From Rubrivivax sp. (GTDB lineage Bacteria > Pseudomonadota > Gammaproteobacteria > Burkholderiales > Burkholderiaceae_C): a stretch of 64,000 bases of DNA. The stretch lies in NCBI GenBank assembly GCA_030653385.1, contig JAURZM010000007.1, positions 149,342 to 213,341 of the forward strand, written 5' to 3'. Numbering within the stretch: the stretch's first letter is position 1; the number at the start of each line of letters is the position of its first letter. Below, piece by piece: positions 9,337 through 17,558 of this stretch. The position numbers were made by a program, and so were the translations under genes. The notes beneath the pieces are model-generated. The model searched no databases, was not told the DNA's origin, and saw only the letters and a list, made by a program, of their open reading frames with translations.

Positions 9337-9348
9337 GGGGCGATTCTA
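9337..9348 (-). promoter_or_regulatory. argS -10 box (TAGAAT) six bases from the start codon
   Basis: On the minus strand TAGAAT occupies 9348-9343, followed by six bases and the argS ATG at 9336. With normal sigma-70 geometry the +1 would be the A of ATG, giving a leaderless transcript. The -35 region is poor (GAACCT at 17-base spacing). No ribosome binding site exists in the interval. Confidence 0.55.
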
Positions 9349-9454
9349 CTTTTGGGGGCCCAGGCAGGTTCGAGATGGCGCCGCTTTGTCGCCTTGTTCG
9401 GGCCATCGCGACGGCGGCGGGTGGGCGACCATCGTGCCGCATCCCCTGGCCACC

Positions 9455-10828
9455 ATGACCCTGCCCCAGCTCGTCCACCCCGAGACGTCACTGCCCCGTG
9501 TGGCACTGCCGTCACGCATCGGCAAGTACATCGTCAAGTCCAAGATCGGCGAAGGCGCCACCAGCGAAGTTTTCCTGGCGCACGACCCCTTCCGCAAACA
9601 GGACGTGGCCATCAAGCGTGTGCGCCTGGGCACGGGCCTGGGCAGCCACAGCCCGGCCGACAGCCGCGGCGCGCACTTCCAGCAGCGATTCTTCGATGCC
9701 GAAGCGGCGTTGGTGGGCCAGCTGCAGCACCCGAACGTGGTGCAGATCCTGGACGCCGTGGCCGACGCCGAGGCGCCCTACCTGGTGATGGAGTACGTCG
9801 AGGGCTTCACGCTTCGGCGCTTTTGCCGCGCCGACAAGCTGCTGCCGCTGACGCAGGTCATCGAAATCGGCTTCAAGTGCGCGATGGCACTGGGTTACTG
9901 CTACCGCCAGGGCCTGGTGCACCGCGACGTGAAACCCGCCAACCTGCTGGTCGGCTGGGACGGCGACCGCATCGGCGAAGTCAAGGTCACCGACTTCGGC
10001 AGCGTCTTCAACCTGGGCGCCGACCACACGCAGGTCTACCGCGTCGGCAGCCTGGCCTACATGGCGCCCGAGCAGCTGGACGGCGACCTGCTCGACTGCC
10101 GCGCCGACATCTATTCGATGGCCGCCGTGCTCTACCACCTGATTGCCGGCCGGCCGCCTTTCGACGCCATCCAGCAGCCGGCGATCATGAACCAGATCTA
10201 CCACGGCACGGCGCCGCCGCTGGCGTCGCTGCGCGAGGGTGTGCCCGCGGGGCTGCAGGCGCTGATCGAACGCTGCCTGGCCAAGGAACGCGAACTGCGA
10301 CCGGCCAGCTGGGACGAATTTGCGCAGGCCCTGTCGGCCGTCAGCGCACAGAACCCGCAGTTGCGCGGGCCGCTGCAGGAAGTGCTGGACTCGGAACGTT
10401 TCACGTTGCTGCGCAGCCTGGAGTTTTTTTCCGACTTCGGTGATGTCGAGCTGTGGGAAGTGGTGCACCGCGCCACCTGGCACCGCCACACCTACGGCCA
10501 GGCGCTGTACCGCAAAGGTGAAGAAGGCAACAGTTTTCACATCGTGACGCAAGGCCAAGTTGAGGTTTACCGCGACAGCCGCGCGGTGGCGTCGCTGGGC
10601 GCAGGCAGTTCGGTGGGCGAGATGGCCTACCTGGCGCCCAACCCCGCGCTGCGTGTGCATTCGGTGGACATCCTGGTGTCGCAGCCCGCCACCACGGTGT
10701 CGTTCACGCCCGACCGGCTGGAGCGGCTGTCGCTGTCCACACGCCACCTGTTCGACAAGGCCTTCATCCGCGTGCTGGTCAAGCGCCTGCACGCGGCACA
10801 CGAAGCTGCAGCCAAACGGCCGGCTTGA
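9455..10828 (+). CDS. Ser/Thr protein kinase with C-terminal cyclic-nucleotide-binding-like domain
   Basis: Soluble Hanks-type kinase of 457 residues from the ATG at 9455 (an in-frame GTG at 9434 is possible). The kinase domain covers about 23-295: glycine loop GEGATSEV 32-39, lysine of VAIK 54, HRD 156-158, DFG 180-182 and MAPEQ 203-207, so it looks catalytically complete and of the RD type. After a linker, residues about 320-450 form a cNMP-binding-like beta roll. It has FHIVTQGQVEVYR and a phosphate-cassette-like segment with Glu389 and Arg400, the positions that contact cyclic nucleotides in real binders. No transmembrane segment is seen. The ligand and targets are unknown; it may couple a small signal to phosphorylation. 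Confidence 0.9.
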   Translation: MTLPQLVHPETSLPRVALPSRIGKYIVKSKIGEGATSEVFLAHDPFRKQDVAIKRVRLGTGLGSHSPADSRGAHFQQRFFDAEAALVGQLQHPNVVQILDAVADAEAPYLVMEYVEGFTLRRFCRADKLLPLTQVIEIGFKCAMALGYCYRQGLVHRDVKPANLLVGWDGDRIGEVKVTDFGSVFNLGADHTQVYRVGSLAYMAPEQLDGDLLDCRADIYSMAAVLYHLIAGRPPFDAIQQPAIMNQIYHGTAPPLASLREGVPAGLQALIERCLAKERELRPASWDEFAQALSAVSAQNPQLRGPLQEVLDSERFTLLRSLEFFSDFGDVELWEVVHRATWHRHTYGQALYRKGEEGNSFHIVTQGQVEVYRDSRAVASLGAGSSVGEMAYLAPNPALRVHSVDILVSQPATTVSFTPDRLERLSLSTRHLFDKAFIRVLVKRLHAAHEAAAKRPA

Positions 10829-10831
10829 ACA

Positions 10832-10852
10832 CCGACCCGAGTCGGGGGTCGG
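10832..10852 (+). terminator. Hairpin just after the kinase gene
   Basis: CCGACCC at 10832-10838 pairs with GGGTCGG at 10846-10852 across a 7-base loop, three bases after the kinase stop. No T-tract follows, so intrinsic termination is uncertain. Confidence 0.35.
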
Positions 10853-10959
10853 CGGCAAACGACACCGGTGCGTTTACCGCTGGCCGGGCGGCGCCCGGTC
10901 TGCTGCAATCCCGGGGGCGCCTACGCGCCGTCGTTCCACCACCCACGAGGAGTCTTGCC

Positions 10960-11223
10960 ATGAAAAGATCTTTGATCGGCATCGCCATTGCTGCCCTGAG
11001 CCTGTTTGCCCACTCGGCCTACGCCGCCGGCGAATGCGAAGCCAAGGCCGTCAGCAAGGACGGCAAGCCGCTGGCTGGCGCCGCCAAAGCCAGTTTCATC
11101 AAGAAGTGTGAGCGCGAAGCCGCCCCGCCCAGCGCAGCCTGCGAAAAAAGCGCCGCCGACAAAAAACTGGCTGGCGCGGCCAAGACCAGCCATCTGCGCA
11201 AGTGCATGGCCGATATGAAATGA
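10960..11223 (+). CDS. Small exported PsiF-repeat protein
   Basis: Periplasmic protein of 87 residues with a signal peptide (KRSLIGIAIAALSLFAHSAYA). Two tandem PsiF-type repeats follow: CEAKAVSKDGKPLAGAAKAS ending FIKKC, and CEKSAADKKLAGAAKTSHLR ending KC. Each repeat is bracketed by two cysteines, suggesting one disulfide per repeat. PsiF of E. coli is phosphate-starvation inducible, but no function is established. The ATG at 10960 has a good ACGAGGAG ribosome binding site. The longer frame from 10825 is discarded because it would bury the signal peptide. Confidence 0.88.
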   Translation: MKRSLIGIAIAALSLFAHSAYAAGECEAKAVSKDGKPLAGAAKASFIKKCEREAAPPSAACEKSAADKKLAGAAKTSHLRKCMADMK

Positions 11224-11224
11224 G

Positions 11225-11296
11225 CCCACCCCCGGAGCGGCTGCGCCGCCCACCCCTCAAGCGACGTCAGCGGCCCGGCAAAGCCGGTTCCGCGGC
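11225..11296. repeat. Dispersed GC-rich intergenic repeat, copy A (divergent left half)
   Basis: The right half (CAGCGGCCCGGCAAAGCCGG then TTCCGCGG) is identical to bases 36241-36268 in copy D and nearly identical to copies C and E. The left half is diverged. It lies between the PsiF-repeat gene and the convergent LysR gene. Confidence 0.65.
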
Positions 11297-11312
11297 GTCA
11301 ACTTGATGCGCC

Positions 11313-12248
11313 TCAGGTTTCTCGAGCCTGCGCTGTGCTCTCGCGGTTGCGCCAGTATTCAGCATCGCCGTAGGTGTGCTTGAGAAAGTCGATCCACAGC
11401 CGCACCCGCAGCGGCAGGTGCTTGCGCTGCGGAAACACGGCGTAGATACCGTTGGGCGGTGCGGCAAAACTCTCCAGCACCACCTGCAGGCGGCCGGCCG
11501 CCACGTCCTGTTCAACTTCCCAGGTGCTGCGCCAGGCCAGGCCCAGGCCGCGCAAACACCAGTCGTGCAGCACCTGGCCGTCGCTGCAGTCCAGGCGACC
11601 ACTCGGGCGCAGGTGCACCACTTCGCCTTCGGTGGAAAAAGCCCAGCCACGGGTCTGGCTGGCGTCTGAACTCAGGGTCAGGCACTGGTGGCGCATCAGG
11701 TCGGCCGGGGTCGCCGGGGTGCCGGCGCGCTGCAGGTAAGCGGGAGTGGCCACACACAGGCGCCGGTTGTCGGCCAGCCGCACGCTGACCAGGCTGCTGT
11801 CAGGCAGGTCGCCCACCCGCACGGCGCAGTCGAAACCTTCGTTGACGATGTCGACGACACGGTCGCTCAGGTTCAGGCTCAGGCTCACGTCGGGGTGCTG
11901 GGCCACGAAGGCCGGCACCAGGGGCGCCACATGGCGGCGTCCAAAGCCGGCCGGTGCGGTGATGCGCAGGTGGCCGCTGGCCTTGACACCACCCGCGCTG
12001 ACGCTGGCTTCGGCGTTGGCCAGGTCGGCCAGCAGGCGCTGGCAATCTTCCAGAAAGGCGCTGCCTTCGTGGGTCAGCGTGATGCGGCGCGTGGTGCGCA
12101 CCAGCAGCTTCACGCCCAGCCGCTCTTCCAGCGCGTCGACGCGCCGGCCGATCACCGCTGGCGCCACCCCATCGGCAATGGCCGCCGCGGTCAGGCTGCC
12201 CTTGGTGGACACGGCGACAAAGGATTCGATCTGTTTCAGTCGAGCCAT
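11313..12248 (-). CDS. LysR-family transcriptional regulator (next to dehalogenase/glcB)
   Basis: DNA-binding regulator of 311 residues. The N-terminal winged HTH (about 1-60, MARLKQIESFVAVSTKGSLT, RRVDALEERLGVKLLVRTTR) is followed by a LysR substrate-binding domain (about 88-295). It is divergent from the haloacid dehalogenase gene with only 85 bases between starts, the usual arrangement for a LysR regulator controlling the neighbouring operon. That control, and any inducer, is inference. A CATAAT box nine bases before the ATG suggests a very short leader. Confidence 0.92.
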   Translation of the reverse strand: MARLKQIESFVAVSTKGSLTAAAIADGVAPAVIGRRVDALEERLGVKLLVRTTRRITLTHEGSAFLEDCQRLLADLANAEASVSAGGVKASGHLRITAPAGFGRRHVAPLVPAFVAQHPDVSLSLNLSDRVVDIVNEGFDCAVRVGDLPDSSLVSVRLADNRRLCVATPAYLQRAGTPATPADLMRHQCLTLSSDASQTRGWAFSTEGEVVHLRPSGRLDCSDGQVLHDWCLRGLGLAWRSTWEVEQDVAAGRLQVVLESFAAPPNGIYAVFPQRKHLPLRVRLWIDFLKHTYGDAEYWRNRESTAQARET

Positions 12249-12321
12249 GGACGCGGATTATGCCCATTGAACGCACAAATCCCACGCCGAATCGGCACTT
12301 AATGCCGCTGCAGATATCGAA

Positions 12322-12333
12322 TAGATTGGCGGC
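12322..12333 (+). promoter_or_regulatory. -10 box (TAGATT) six bases from the dehalogenase start
   Basis: TAGATT at 12322-12327 is followed by six bases and ATG at 12334, placing the expected +1 on the start codon. There is no Shine-Dalgarno sequence. The -35 is weak (TTAATG at about 17-base spacing). LysR sites would be expected between 12249 and 12321. Confidence 0.45.
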
Positions 12334-13059
12334 ATGAAAATCCGCGCCGTGCTTTTCGACGCCTACGGCACGCTGTTCGACGTGCACAGCGTGGCCCTGC
12401 TGGCCGAGCAGCTGTTTCCCGGCTGCGGGGACAAGCTGTCCGTGCTGTGGCGCGACAAGCAAATCGAATACACACGCCTGATCACGATGTCGGCGGCACC
12501 CGGCGACGAAGCCCGGCACTACCTGCCGTTCTGGGACATCACCCGTGCCAGCCTGCGCTGTGCCGCCGCGCGCCTGGGCCTGACGCTGTTGCCGGCTGCC
12601 GAAGAGCAGCTGATGAACCAGTACCGGCACCTGAGCGCCTTTGCCGAAAACCACGAGGTGCTGAAGACGCTGAAGCGGCGTGGTGTGAGCACCGGCATCC
12701 TGAGCAACGGCGACCCCGGCATGCTGGGCGTGGCAGTGAAAAGCGCGGGTTTTGCCGATCTGCTGCAGCACGTGATCAGCGTGCACAGCGTGCGCCGCTA
12801 CAAAACCGACCCGGCGGCTTATGCGCTCGGCCCGGCCACGCTGGGCCTGCCGGCGCGCGAGATCCTGTTCGTCAGCAGCAATGCCTGGGACGCCATCGGC
12901 GCCACCTGGTTTGGCTACACCACGCTGTGGGTCAACCGCAGCGGCGCGGCGCCGGAACAACTGGGCACCGAACCCACCTTCACCGGCCGCAGCCTGCGCG
13001 ATGTGCTGGATCACTTTCCCGCCTCTGCCCAGCCCACCCGGCCCACCCGATCCACCTGA
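12334..13059 (+). CDS. (S)-2-haloacid dehalogenase, type II (HAD superfamily)
   Basis: Predicted hydrolytic dehalogenase converting (S)-2-haloalkanoates (for example chloroacetate) to 2-hydroxy acids. It has 241 residues. All active-site residues known from the L-2-haloacid dehalogenase family can be placed with matching spacing: Asp9 nucleophile and Thr13 in DAYGTLFD, Arg40, Ser124-Asn125 in LSNGDP, Lys157, Tyr163, Ser181, Asn183 and Asp186 in SSNAWD. It lies 20 bases upstream of glcB on the same strand. Glycolate from a haloacetate, once oxidised to glyoxylate, would feed malate synthase; that link is inference. Confidence 0.9.
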   Translation: MKIRAVLFDAYGTLFDVHSVALLAEQLFPGCGDKLSVLWRDKQIEYTRLITMSAAPGDEARHYLPFWDITRASLRCAAARLGLTLLPAAEEQLMNQYRHLSAFAENHEVLKTLKRRGVSTGILSNGDPGMLGVAVKSAGFADLLQHVISVHSVRRYKTDPAAYALGPATLGLPAREILFVSSNAWDAIGATWFGYTTLWVNRSGAAPEQLGTEPTFTGRSLRDVLDHFPASAQPTRPTRST

Positions 13060-13079
13060 ACCCCGCAAGAGACCGAACC

Positions 13080-15290
13080 ATGCGCTCCTCCATCCACAGC
13101 CTGCAAGTCGACACCGCCCTGTTGCGTTTCATCGACGACGAGGTGCTGCCCGGCACCGGTGTGGCACCCGCCACCTTCTGGGCCGGATTCGACGCCATCG
13201 TGCGCGACCTGGCGCCGCGCAACGCCGCCTTGCTGGCCGAACGTGACCGCCTGCAGGCCGACATCGACGCCTGGCACCGTGTGCACCCGGGCCCGATCGG
13301 CGACATGCCGGCCTACCGCGCCTTCCTGGAGCGCATCGGCTACCTGCAAGTGCCACCGTCGCACGTGCAGACCACCACCGCCAACGTCGATGCCGAACTG
13401 GCGCTGCAGGCCGGCCCGCAACTGGTGGTGCCGATCCTGAACGCGCGTTACGCGCTGAACGCCGCCAACGCACGCTGGGGCAGCCTGTACGACGCCCTGT
13501 ACGGCACCGACGCCATCGACGAAAGCGACGGCGCCACTCGTGCTGGCGCCTACAACCCGGTGCGCGGCGCCAAGGTCATTGCCTTTGCCCGCAACTTCCT
13601 GGACCAGGCGGTGCCCCTCGCGAACCACGAAGAAGGCGGGCTGCATGCCAACAGCGTCAACTACCGCATCGACGGTGGCCAGCTGCTGGTGACGCTGGCC
13701 GGCGGCCACGTCGTGGGCCTGAAGGACAAGTCGGCGCTGGTGGGATTCCAGGGCGACGCGGCATCGCCGCAGTCGGTGCTGCTCAAGCACAACGGCCTGC
13801 ACATCGACATCCGCATCGACCGCACCGCGGCCATCGGCAAGGCCGACGCAGCGGGGGTGTCCGACGTGGTGCTGGAAGCCGCGCTGTCCACGATCCTGGA
13901 CCTCGAAGACTCGGTCGCCGCGGTGGATGCCGAAGACAAGATCGTCGGTTACCGCAACTGGCTGGGCATCCTGAAAGGCACGCTGACCGAAGACGTCAGC
14001 AAGGGTGGCAGGACCTTCAAACGCGGCCTCAACCCCGACCGCCGGTATCACGCGCCGAACGGCGGCGCCGATGTCATGCTGCATGGCCGCAGCCTGATGT
14101 TCCTGCGCAATGTGGGCCACCTGATGAACAACCCGGCGGTGTTGTGGGACGGCGGCAAGGAGATTCCCGAGGGCATTCTCGACGCCGTGGTGACCACCAC
14201 CATCGCGCTGCACGACCTGCAGCGCCACGGCGCTGCAGGTGTCGTCAACAGCCGCGCGGGCAGCGTCTACATCGTCAAGCCCAAGATGCACGGCCCCACC
14301 GAGGTGGCGTTTGCGGCTGAACTGTTCGGCCGTGTCGAACAGATGCTGGGCCTGCCGGACAGCACGGTGAAGCTGGGCATCATGGACGAAGAGCGCCGCA
14401 CCAGCGTCAACCTGAAGAGTTGCATCGCCGCAGCGGCCAGCCGCGTGGCCTTCATCAACACCGGCTTCCTGGACCGCACCGGCGACGAGATGCACACCGC
14501 CATGCTGGCCGGCCCGATGCGCCGCAAGGGCGACATGAAAAGCAGCGAGTGGATTGCTGCCTACGAAAAGAACAATGTGCTGGTGGGCCTGGAATGTGGC
14601 CTGCGTGGCAAGGCGCAGATCGGCAAGGGCATGTGGGCCATGCCCGACCTGATGGCAGCCATGCTGCAGCAGAAGGTGGGCCACCCCAAGGCCGGCGCCA
14701 ACACCGCCTGGGTGCCCAGCCCCACCGCAGCCACCTTGCACGCGCTGCACTACCACCAGGTGGACGTGGCGGCCGTGCAGGCCGAGCTGGAGAAGTCCGA
14801 CATCGCCGGCCAGCGCGACACGCTGCTGACGGGCCTGCTGACCGTGCCGGTGGTGAAGGACGTGACCTGGTCTGCCGCCGAACGCCAGCAGGAGCTGGAC
14901 AACAACGTGCAGGGCATCCTGGGCTATGTGGTGCGCTGGGTCGACCAGGGTGTGGGCTGTTCGAAAGTGCCCGACATCCACAACGTGGGCCTGATGGAAG
15001 ACCGCGCCACGCTGCGCATCAGCAGCCAGCACATCGCCAACTGGCTGCACCACGGGGTCATCACCGCCGAGCAGGTGCAGGCCTCGTTCCAGCGCATGGC
15101 TGCGGTGGTCGACCGCCAGAACCAGGGCGACCCGCTGTACCGGCCGATGGCCGGTTCATGGCAAGACGGTCGTGAACCCAGCCTGGCCTACCAGGCCGCG
15201 CAGGACCTGGTGTTCAAGGGCAAGGAACAACCCAGCGGTTACACCGAGCCGCTGCTGCACGCCTGGCGGCAGCAGGTGAAGGCGCGCTGA
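13080..15290 (+). CDS. glcB: Malate synthase G
   Basis: Condenses glyoxylate with acetyl-CoA to malate in the glyoxylate/glycolate pathway. It has 736 residues, close to the 723 of E. coli GlcB and far longer than malate synthase A. Recognisable blocks are [60 protein letters not shown], and near the C-terminus [15 protein letters not shown]. The ATG at 13080 has an AAGAGA ribosome binding site. It probably shares a transcript with the dehalogenase gene. Confidence 0.97.
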   Translation: MRSSIHSLQVDTALLRFIDDEVLPGTGVAPATFWAGFDAIVRDLAPRNAALLAERDRLQADIDAWHRVHPGPIGDMPAYRAFLERIGYLQVPPSHVQTTTANVDAELALQAGPQLVVPILNARYALNAANARWGSLYDALYGTDAIDESDGATRAGAYNPVRGAKVIAFARNFLDQAVPLANHEEGGLHANSVNYRIDGGQLLVTLAGGHVVGLKDKSALVGFQGDAASPQSVLLKHNGLHIDIRIDRTAAIGKADAAGVSDVVLEAALSTILDLEDSVAAVDAEDKIVGYRNWLGILKGTLTEDVSKGGRTFKRGLNPDRRYHAPNGGADVMLHGRSLMFLRNVGHLMNNPAVLWDGGKEIPEGILDAVVTTTIALHDLQRHGAAGVVNSRAGSVYIVKPKMHGPTEVAFAAELFGRVEQMLGLPDSTVKLGIMDEERRTSVNLKSCIAAAASRVAFINTGFLDRTGDEMHTAMLAGPMRRKGDMKSSEWIAAYEKNNVLVGLECGLRGKAQIGKGMWAMPDLMAAMLQQKVGHPKAGANTAWVPSPTAATLHALHYHQVDVAAVQAELEKSDIAGQRDTLLTGLLTVPVVKDVTWSAAERQQELDNNVQGILGYVVRWVDQGVGCSKVPDIHNVGLMEDRATLRISSQHIANWLHHGVITAEQVQASFQRMAAVVDRQNQGDPLYRPMAGSWQDGREPSLAYQAAQDLVFKGKEQPSGYTEPLLHAWRQQVKAR

Positions 15291-15296
15291 GCCAGC

Positions 15297-15311
15297 GCGC
15301 GGCAGCCGCGC
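15297..15311. terminator. Short GC hairpin between convergent glcB and the Pelota-like gene
   Basis: GCGCGG (15297-15302) and CCGCGC (15306-15311) pair across CAG, between the two convergent stop codons. The stem is short and lacks a real T-tract, so it is only a candidate. Confidence 0.3.
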
Positions 15312-15312
15312 T

Positions 15313-15693
15313 TCAGCTGGGCACCGGCGTGCCGCTCATGCGGTCGTACGTCAGGAAGAACTTGCGCGCCAGGGCCACCAGCTGGTTTTCGCTGGGGTGG
15401 TCCACCACCTCGTAGGCCACGATGCGGCCGGCGGTTTCGGCGCGGTGTTTCTTGGCGTAGTGCTCGAAGTCGGCCAGGCCGGTGCTGGGGCCGACCGCCA
15501 TCACCTCGGGAATGCCTTCCAGCGCATCACACACATGCCCGAAAAATTCGTGTTCGGTGCGCACGGTGCTGCCGTGCTGCTTGGTGTGGTGGCTGTGTGC
15601 CTTGACCTTGCTGGCCTGCACGTGTTCGGCATCGAACTGCAGAACCTGGGCACTTTGGTGATCGATCCAGACAACGGCGTGAAAGAGGGTCAT
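15313..15693 (-). CDS. Small Pelota/eRF1-like 'translational machinery' protein
   Basis: Cytoplasmic protein of 126 residues from the ATG at 15693. It resembles short bacterial proteins usually named 'translational machinery protein' and related to the central domain of Pelota/eRF1; this assignment rests on pattern memory only. Visible features are FHAVVWIDHQSAQVLQFDAE, a His-rich KAHSHHTKQHG, VMAVGPSTGLADFEHYAKKH, and EVVDHPSENQLVALARKFF. It lies 34 bases downstream of a DksA/TraR-like gene on the same strand, so the two may form an operon. Function unknown. Confidence 0.72.
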   Translation of the reverse strand: MTLFHAVVWIDHQSAQVLQFDAEHVQASKVKAHSHHTKQHGSTVRTEHEFFGHVCDALEGIPEVMAVGPSTGLADFEHYAKKHRAETAGRIVAYEVVDHPSENQLVALARKFFLTYDRMSGTPVPS

Positions 15694-15727
15694 CGGTGAG
15701 GTCCTGGGTGGCAAGTTGAGAAAATGT

Positions 15728-16117
15728 TCAGCCGGCGGCATGCCGGTTCTCGTGGGTCGTTTCGCAGGGCACACAGCGCATCGCTGCCGGCTCGACCTTG
15801 AGGCGGTCGAAGGGAATCTCGGCTCCGCAGTCACTGCACAGGCCATAACTGTCGGTCGTCATGCGCAACAGCGCGGCGCTCACGGCCCCCAAGTCCTGCG
15901 TTTCCAGGTCGGACAGGGCCATGTCCAGCTCACGTTCGCCTTCGCGCTGCGGTGCGTCGTCGCCGTCCTGCTGCAGCACCTCGTGTGCGTGTTCGGCGCG
16001 GCTCAGGCCGCCATGGTGTTCGCTCAAGCGCCGCTGCAACTGCAACTGACGCTGCTGCAGGCTGGCTTCGAGCAGGGCGTGCTGACCGCTGGTCAGGACT
16101 TTTTTCGGCTGTTTCAT
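15728..16117 (-). CDS. TraR/DksA-family zinc-finger protein
   Basis: Protein of 129 residues from the ATG at 16117, with an AGGAGA ribosome binding site. An N-terminal coiled-coil-prone region (LLEASLQQRQLQLQRRL) is followed by a C4 zinc finger: CSDCG, a 17-residue gap, then CVPCE. The family includes DksA, which binds RNA polymerase in the secondary channel with ppGpp. This one lacks the acidic-tip sequence in an obvious form, so it is a paralogue rather than DksA itself. Confidence 0.85.
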   Translation of the reverse strand: MKQPKKVLTSGQHALLEASLQQRQLQLQRRLSEHHGGLSRAEHAHEVLQQDGDDAPQREGERELDMALSDLETQDLGAVSAALLRMTTDSYGLCSDCGAEIPFDRLKVEPAAMRCVPCETTHENRHAAG

Positions 16118-16249
16118 GGGTCTGTCTCCTGTCTTCAAACCCATCTTGCGCCCTGCCAGGGTGTCCCGGCTTGCGCGCGGTCAAATCCACGTGCTGTCCG
16201 GCGCCACGGCCGCTTGCTGTCCTACGCCAGCCCTGCGCATGTGGCTACC

Positions 16250-16255
16250 TACAAT
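16250..16255 (+). promoter_or_regulatory. -10-like box (TACAAT) before the flavoprotein gene
   Basis: TACAAT lies 57 bases upstream of the flavoprotein ATG, in the 194-base interval between divergent genes. The -35 region is weak. Confidence 0.3.
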
Positions 16256-16311
16256 GCCGCTCCACCGTCTGCCCAGCCTGTGCGCGCCCGACCTTGAACG
16301 ACACCCTTTCG

Positions 16312-17538
16312 ATGCCCACCTCTGCCGCAGCCGGGTTGCCGGCCCATTGCGACGTGCTGGTGGTCGGTGCGGGCCCGGCAGGCAGCGCCTGTGCGCAGTT
16401 GCTGGCGCGGGCCGGCTTGCACGTGGTGTTGGCCGACCAGCACAACTTCCCGCGTGACAAGGTCTGCGGCGACGGCCTGATCCCCGACAGCCACGCCGCG
16501 CTGCGCCGCCTGGGGGTCTACGACGAAGTGGCGGCACTGGCACGCGCGGTGCACCACGTGCGCTGCATCGGCCCGCGCGGCGGTGTGGTGGACGTGCCGG
16601 GCACGATGTCGGTCGTGCCGCGCCAGGTGCTGGACCACGTGCTGGTGCGCGCCGCCCAAGACGCCGGTGCGAAGCTGCACACACCCTGGCGCTTCGAAAC
16701 GCCTTTGCTCGACGGCGAACAGGTCGTCGGTGCCACCTTCAAGACACCGTCGGGCCCCCACGATGTGCGCGCGCGCTGGGTCGTGCTGGCCACCGGCGCG
16801 GTGCCGCAGGCCAGCATCGCAGCCGGCCTGTGCGAACGCCGCACGCCCAGCGGCGTGGCGCTGCGCGGTTATGTGCACAACCCGGCCCTGGTGCCGTCGA
16901 TCACCCAGCTGCAGCTGCTGTGGCACCCGCGGCTGCGTGGTGGTTACGGCTGGATCTTTCCCGAGCCCGACGGTGTCTTCAACATCGGCGTCGGCCTGAC
17001 CGACAGCCAGTGGGTGAACGGCAAGGGCCGGCGGCAGGACTTCAACCTGCGCGACATGTTCAACGCCCTGTGCGAGGTCTACACACCGGCACGGGAACTG
17101 ATGGCCGGCGGCACGCTGGTGGGCGAGATCAAGGGCGCGCCGCTGCGCTGTTCGCTCAAGGGCGCACGCTGGACCCGACCCGGCCTGCTGGGCACCGGCG
17201 AAGTGGTGGGCAGCACCTACGACTTCACCGGCGAAGGCATCGGCAAGGCCATGGAAACCGGCATGCTGGCGGCCGAGGCCATCGTGCAAGACCGCCAGGC
17301 CAGCGACGCCGACGTGCGCCAGCGTTACGAAGCCGGTCTGGCGGCGTTGAAGCCGCGTTTCCAGATGTATGAAGCCGCCAGCCGTGTCAACCACTTGCCC
17401 TGGTTGGCCGATCTGGTGGTGTGGCGGGCCCGCAAGAGCCCGCGTATCCTGCGCCGCATGTCGGGCATGCTGGACGAAACCCAGAACCCGGGCCGCCTGT
17501 TCACCTGGGGCGGCATGCGCAAGCTGATGTTCGAATGA
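16312..17538 (+). CDS. FAD-dependent oxidoreductase, geranylgeranyl-reductase family
   Basis: Flavoprotein of 408 residues. The N-terminal dinucleotide fold has VVGAGPAGSACAQLLARAG and a second-strand acidic residue (VVLAD). It is followed by FPRDKVCGDGLIPDS, matching the family's CGxG loop, and by DFTGEGIGKAMETG near the C-terminal third, the second FAD-contact motif. Members reduce isoprenoid chains or hydroxylate aromatics; the substrate here cannot be read. ATG at 16312 is used, though TTG at 16294 in the same frame is possible. The stop overlaps an upstream in-frame ATG of the cyclophilin gene. Confidence 0.82.
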   Translation: MPTSAAAGLPAHCDVLVVGAGPAGSACAQLLARAGLHVVLADQHNFPRDKVCGDGLIPDSHAALRRLGVYDEVAALARAVHHVRCIGPRGGVVDVPGTMSVVPRQVLDHVLVRAAQDAGAKLHTPWRFETPLLDGEQVVGATFKTPSGPHDVRARWVVLATGAVPQASIAAGLCERRTPSGVALRGYVHNPALVPSITQLQLLWHPRLRGGYGWIFPEPDGVFNIGVGLTDSQWVNGKGRRQDFNLRDMFNALCEVYTPARELMAGGTLVGEIKGAPLRCSLKGARWTRPGLLGTGEVVGSTYDFTGEGIGKAMETGMLAAEAIVQDRQASDADVRQRYEAGLAALKPRFQMYEAASRVNHLPWLADLVVWRARKSPRILRRMSGMLDETQNPGRLFTWGGMRKLMFE

Positions 17539-17558
17539 CTCACCCGAAAGGTTCGTCG

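Noticed and set aside
7783..9454. Long plus-strand open frames opposite argS, including one running into the kinase
   Set aside because: Opposite-strand shadows of argS caused by high GC; composition is His/Gly/Val-rich nonsense and the kinase starts at 9455.
12447..13079. Upstream extension of the malate synthase frame over the dehalogenase gene
   Set aside because: The translation is Arg/Ala-rich without family similarity, while the dehalogenase frame has all catalytic motifs.
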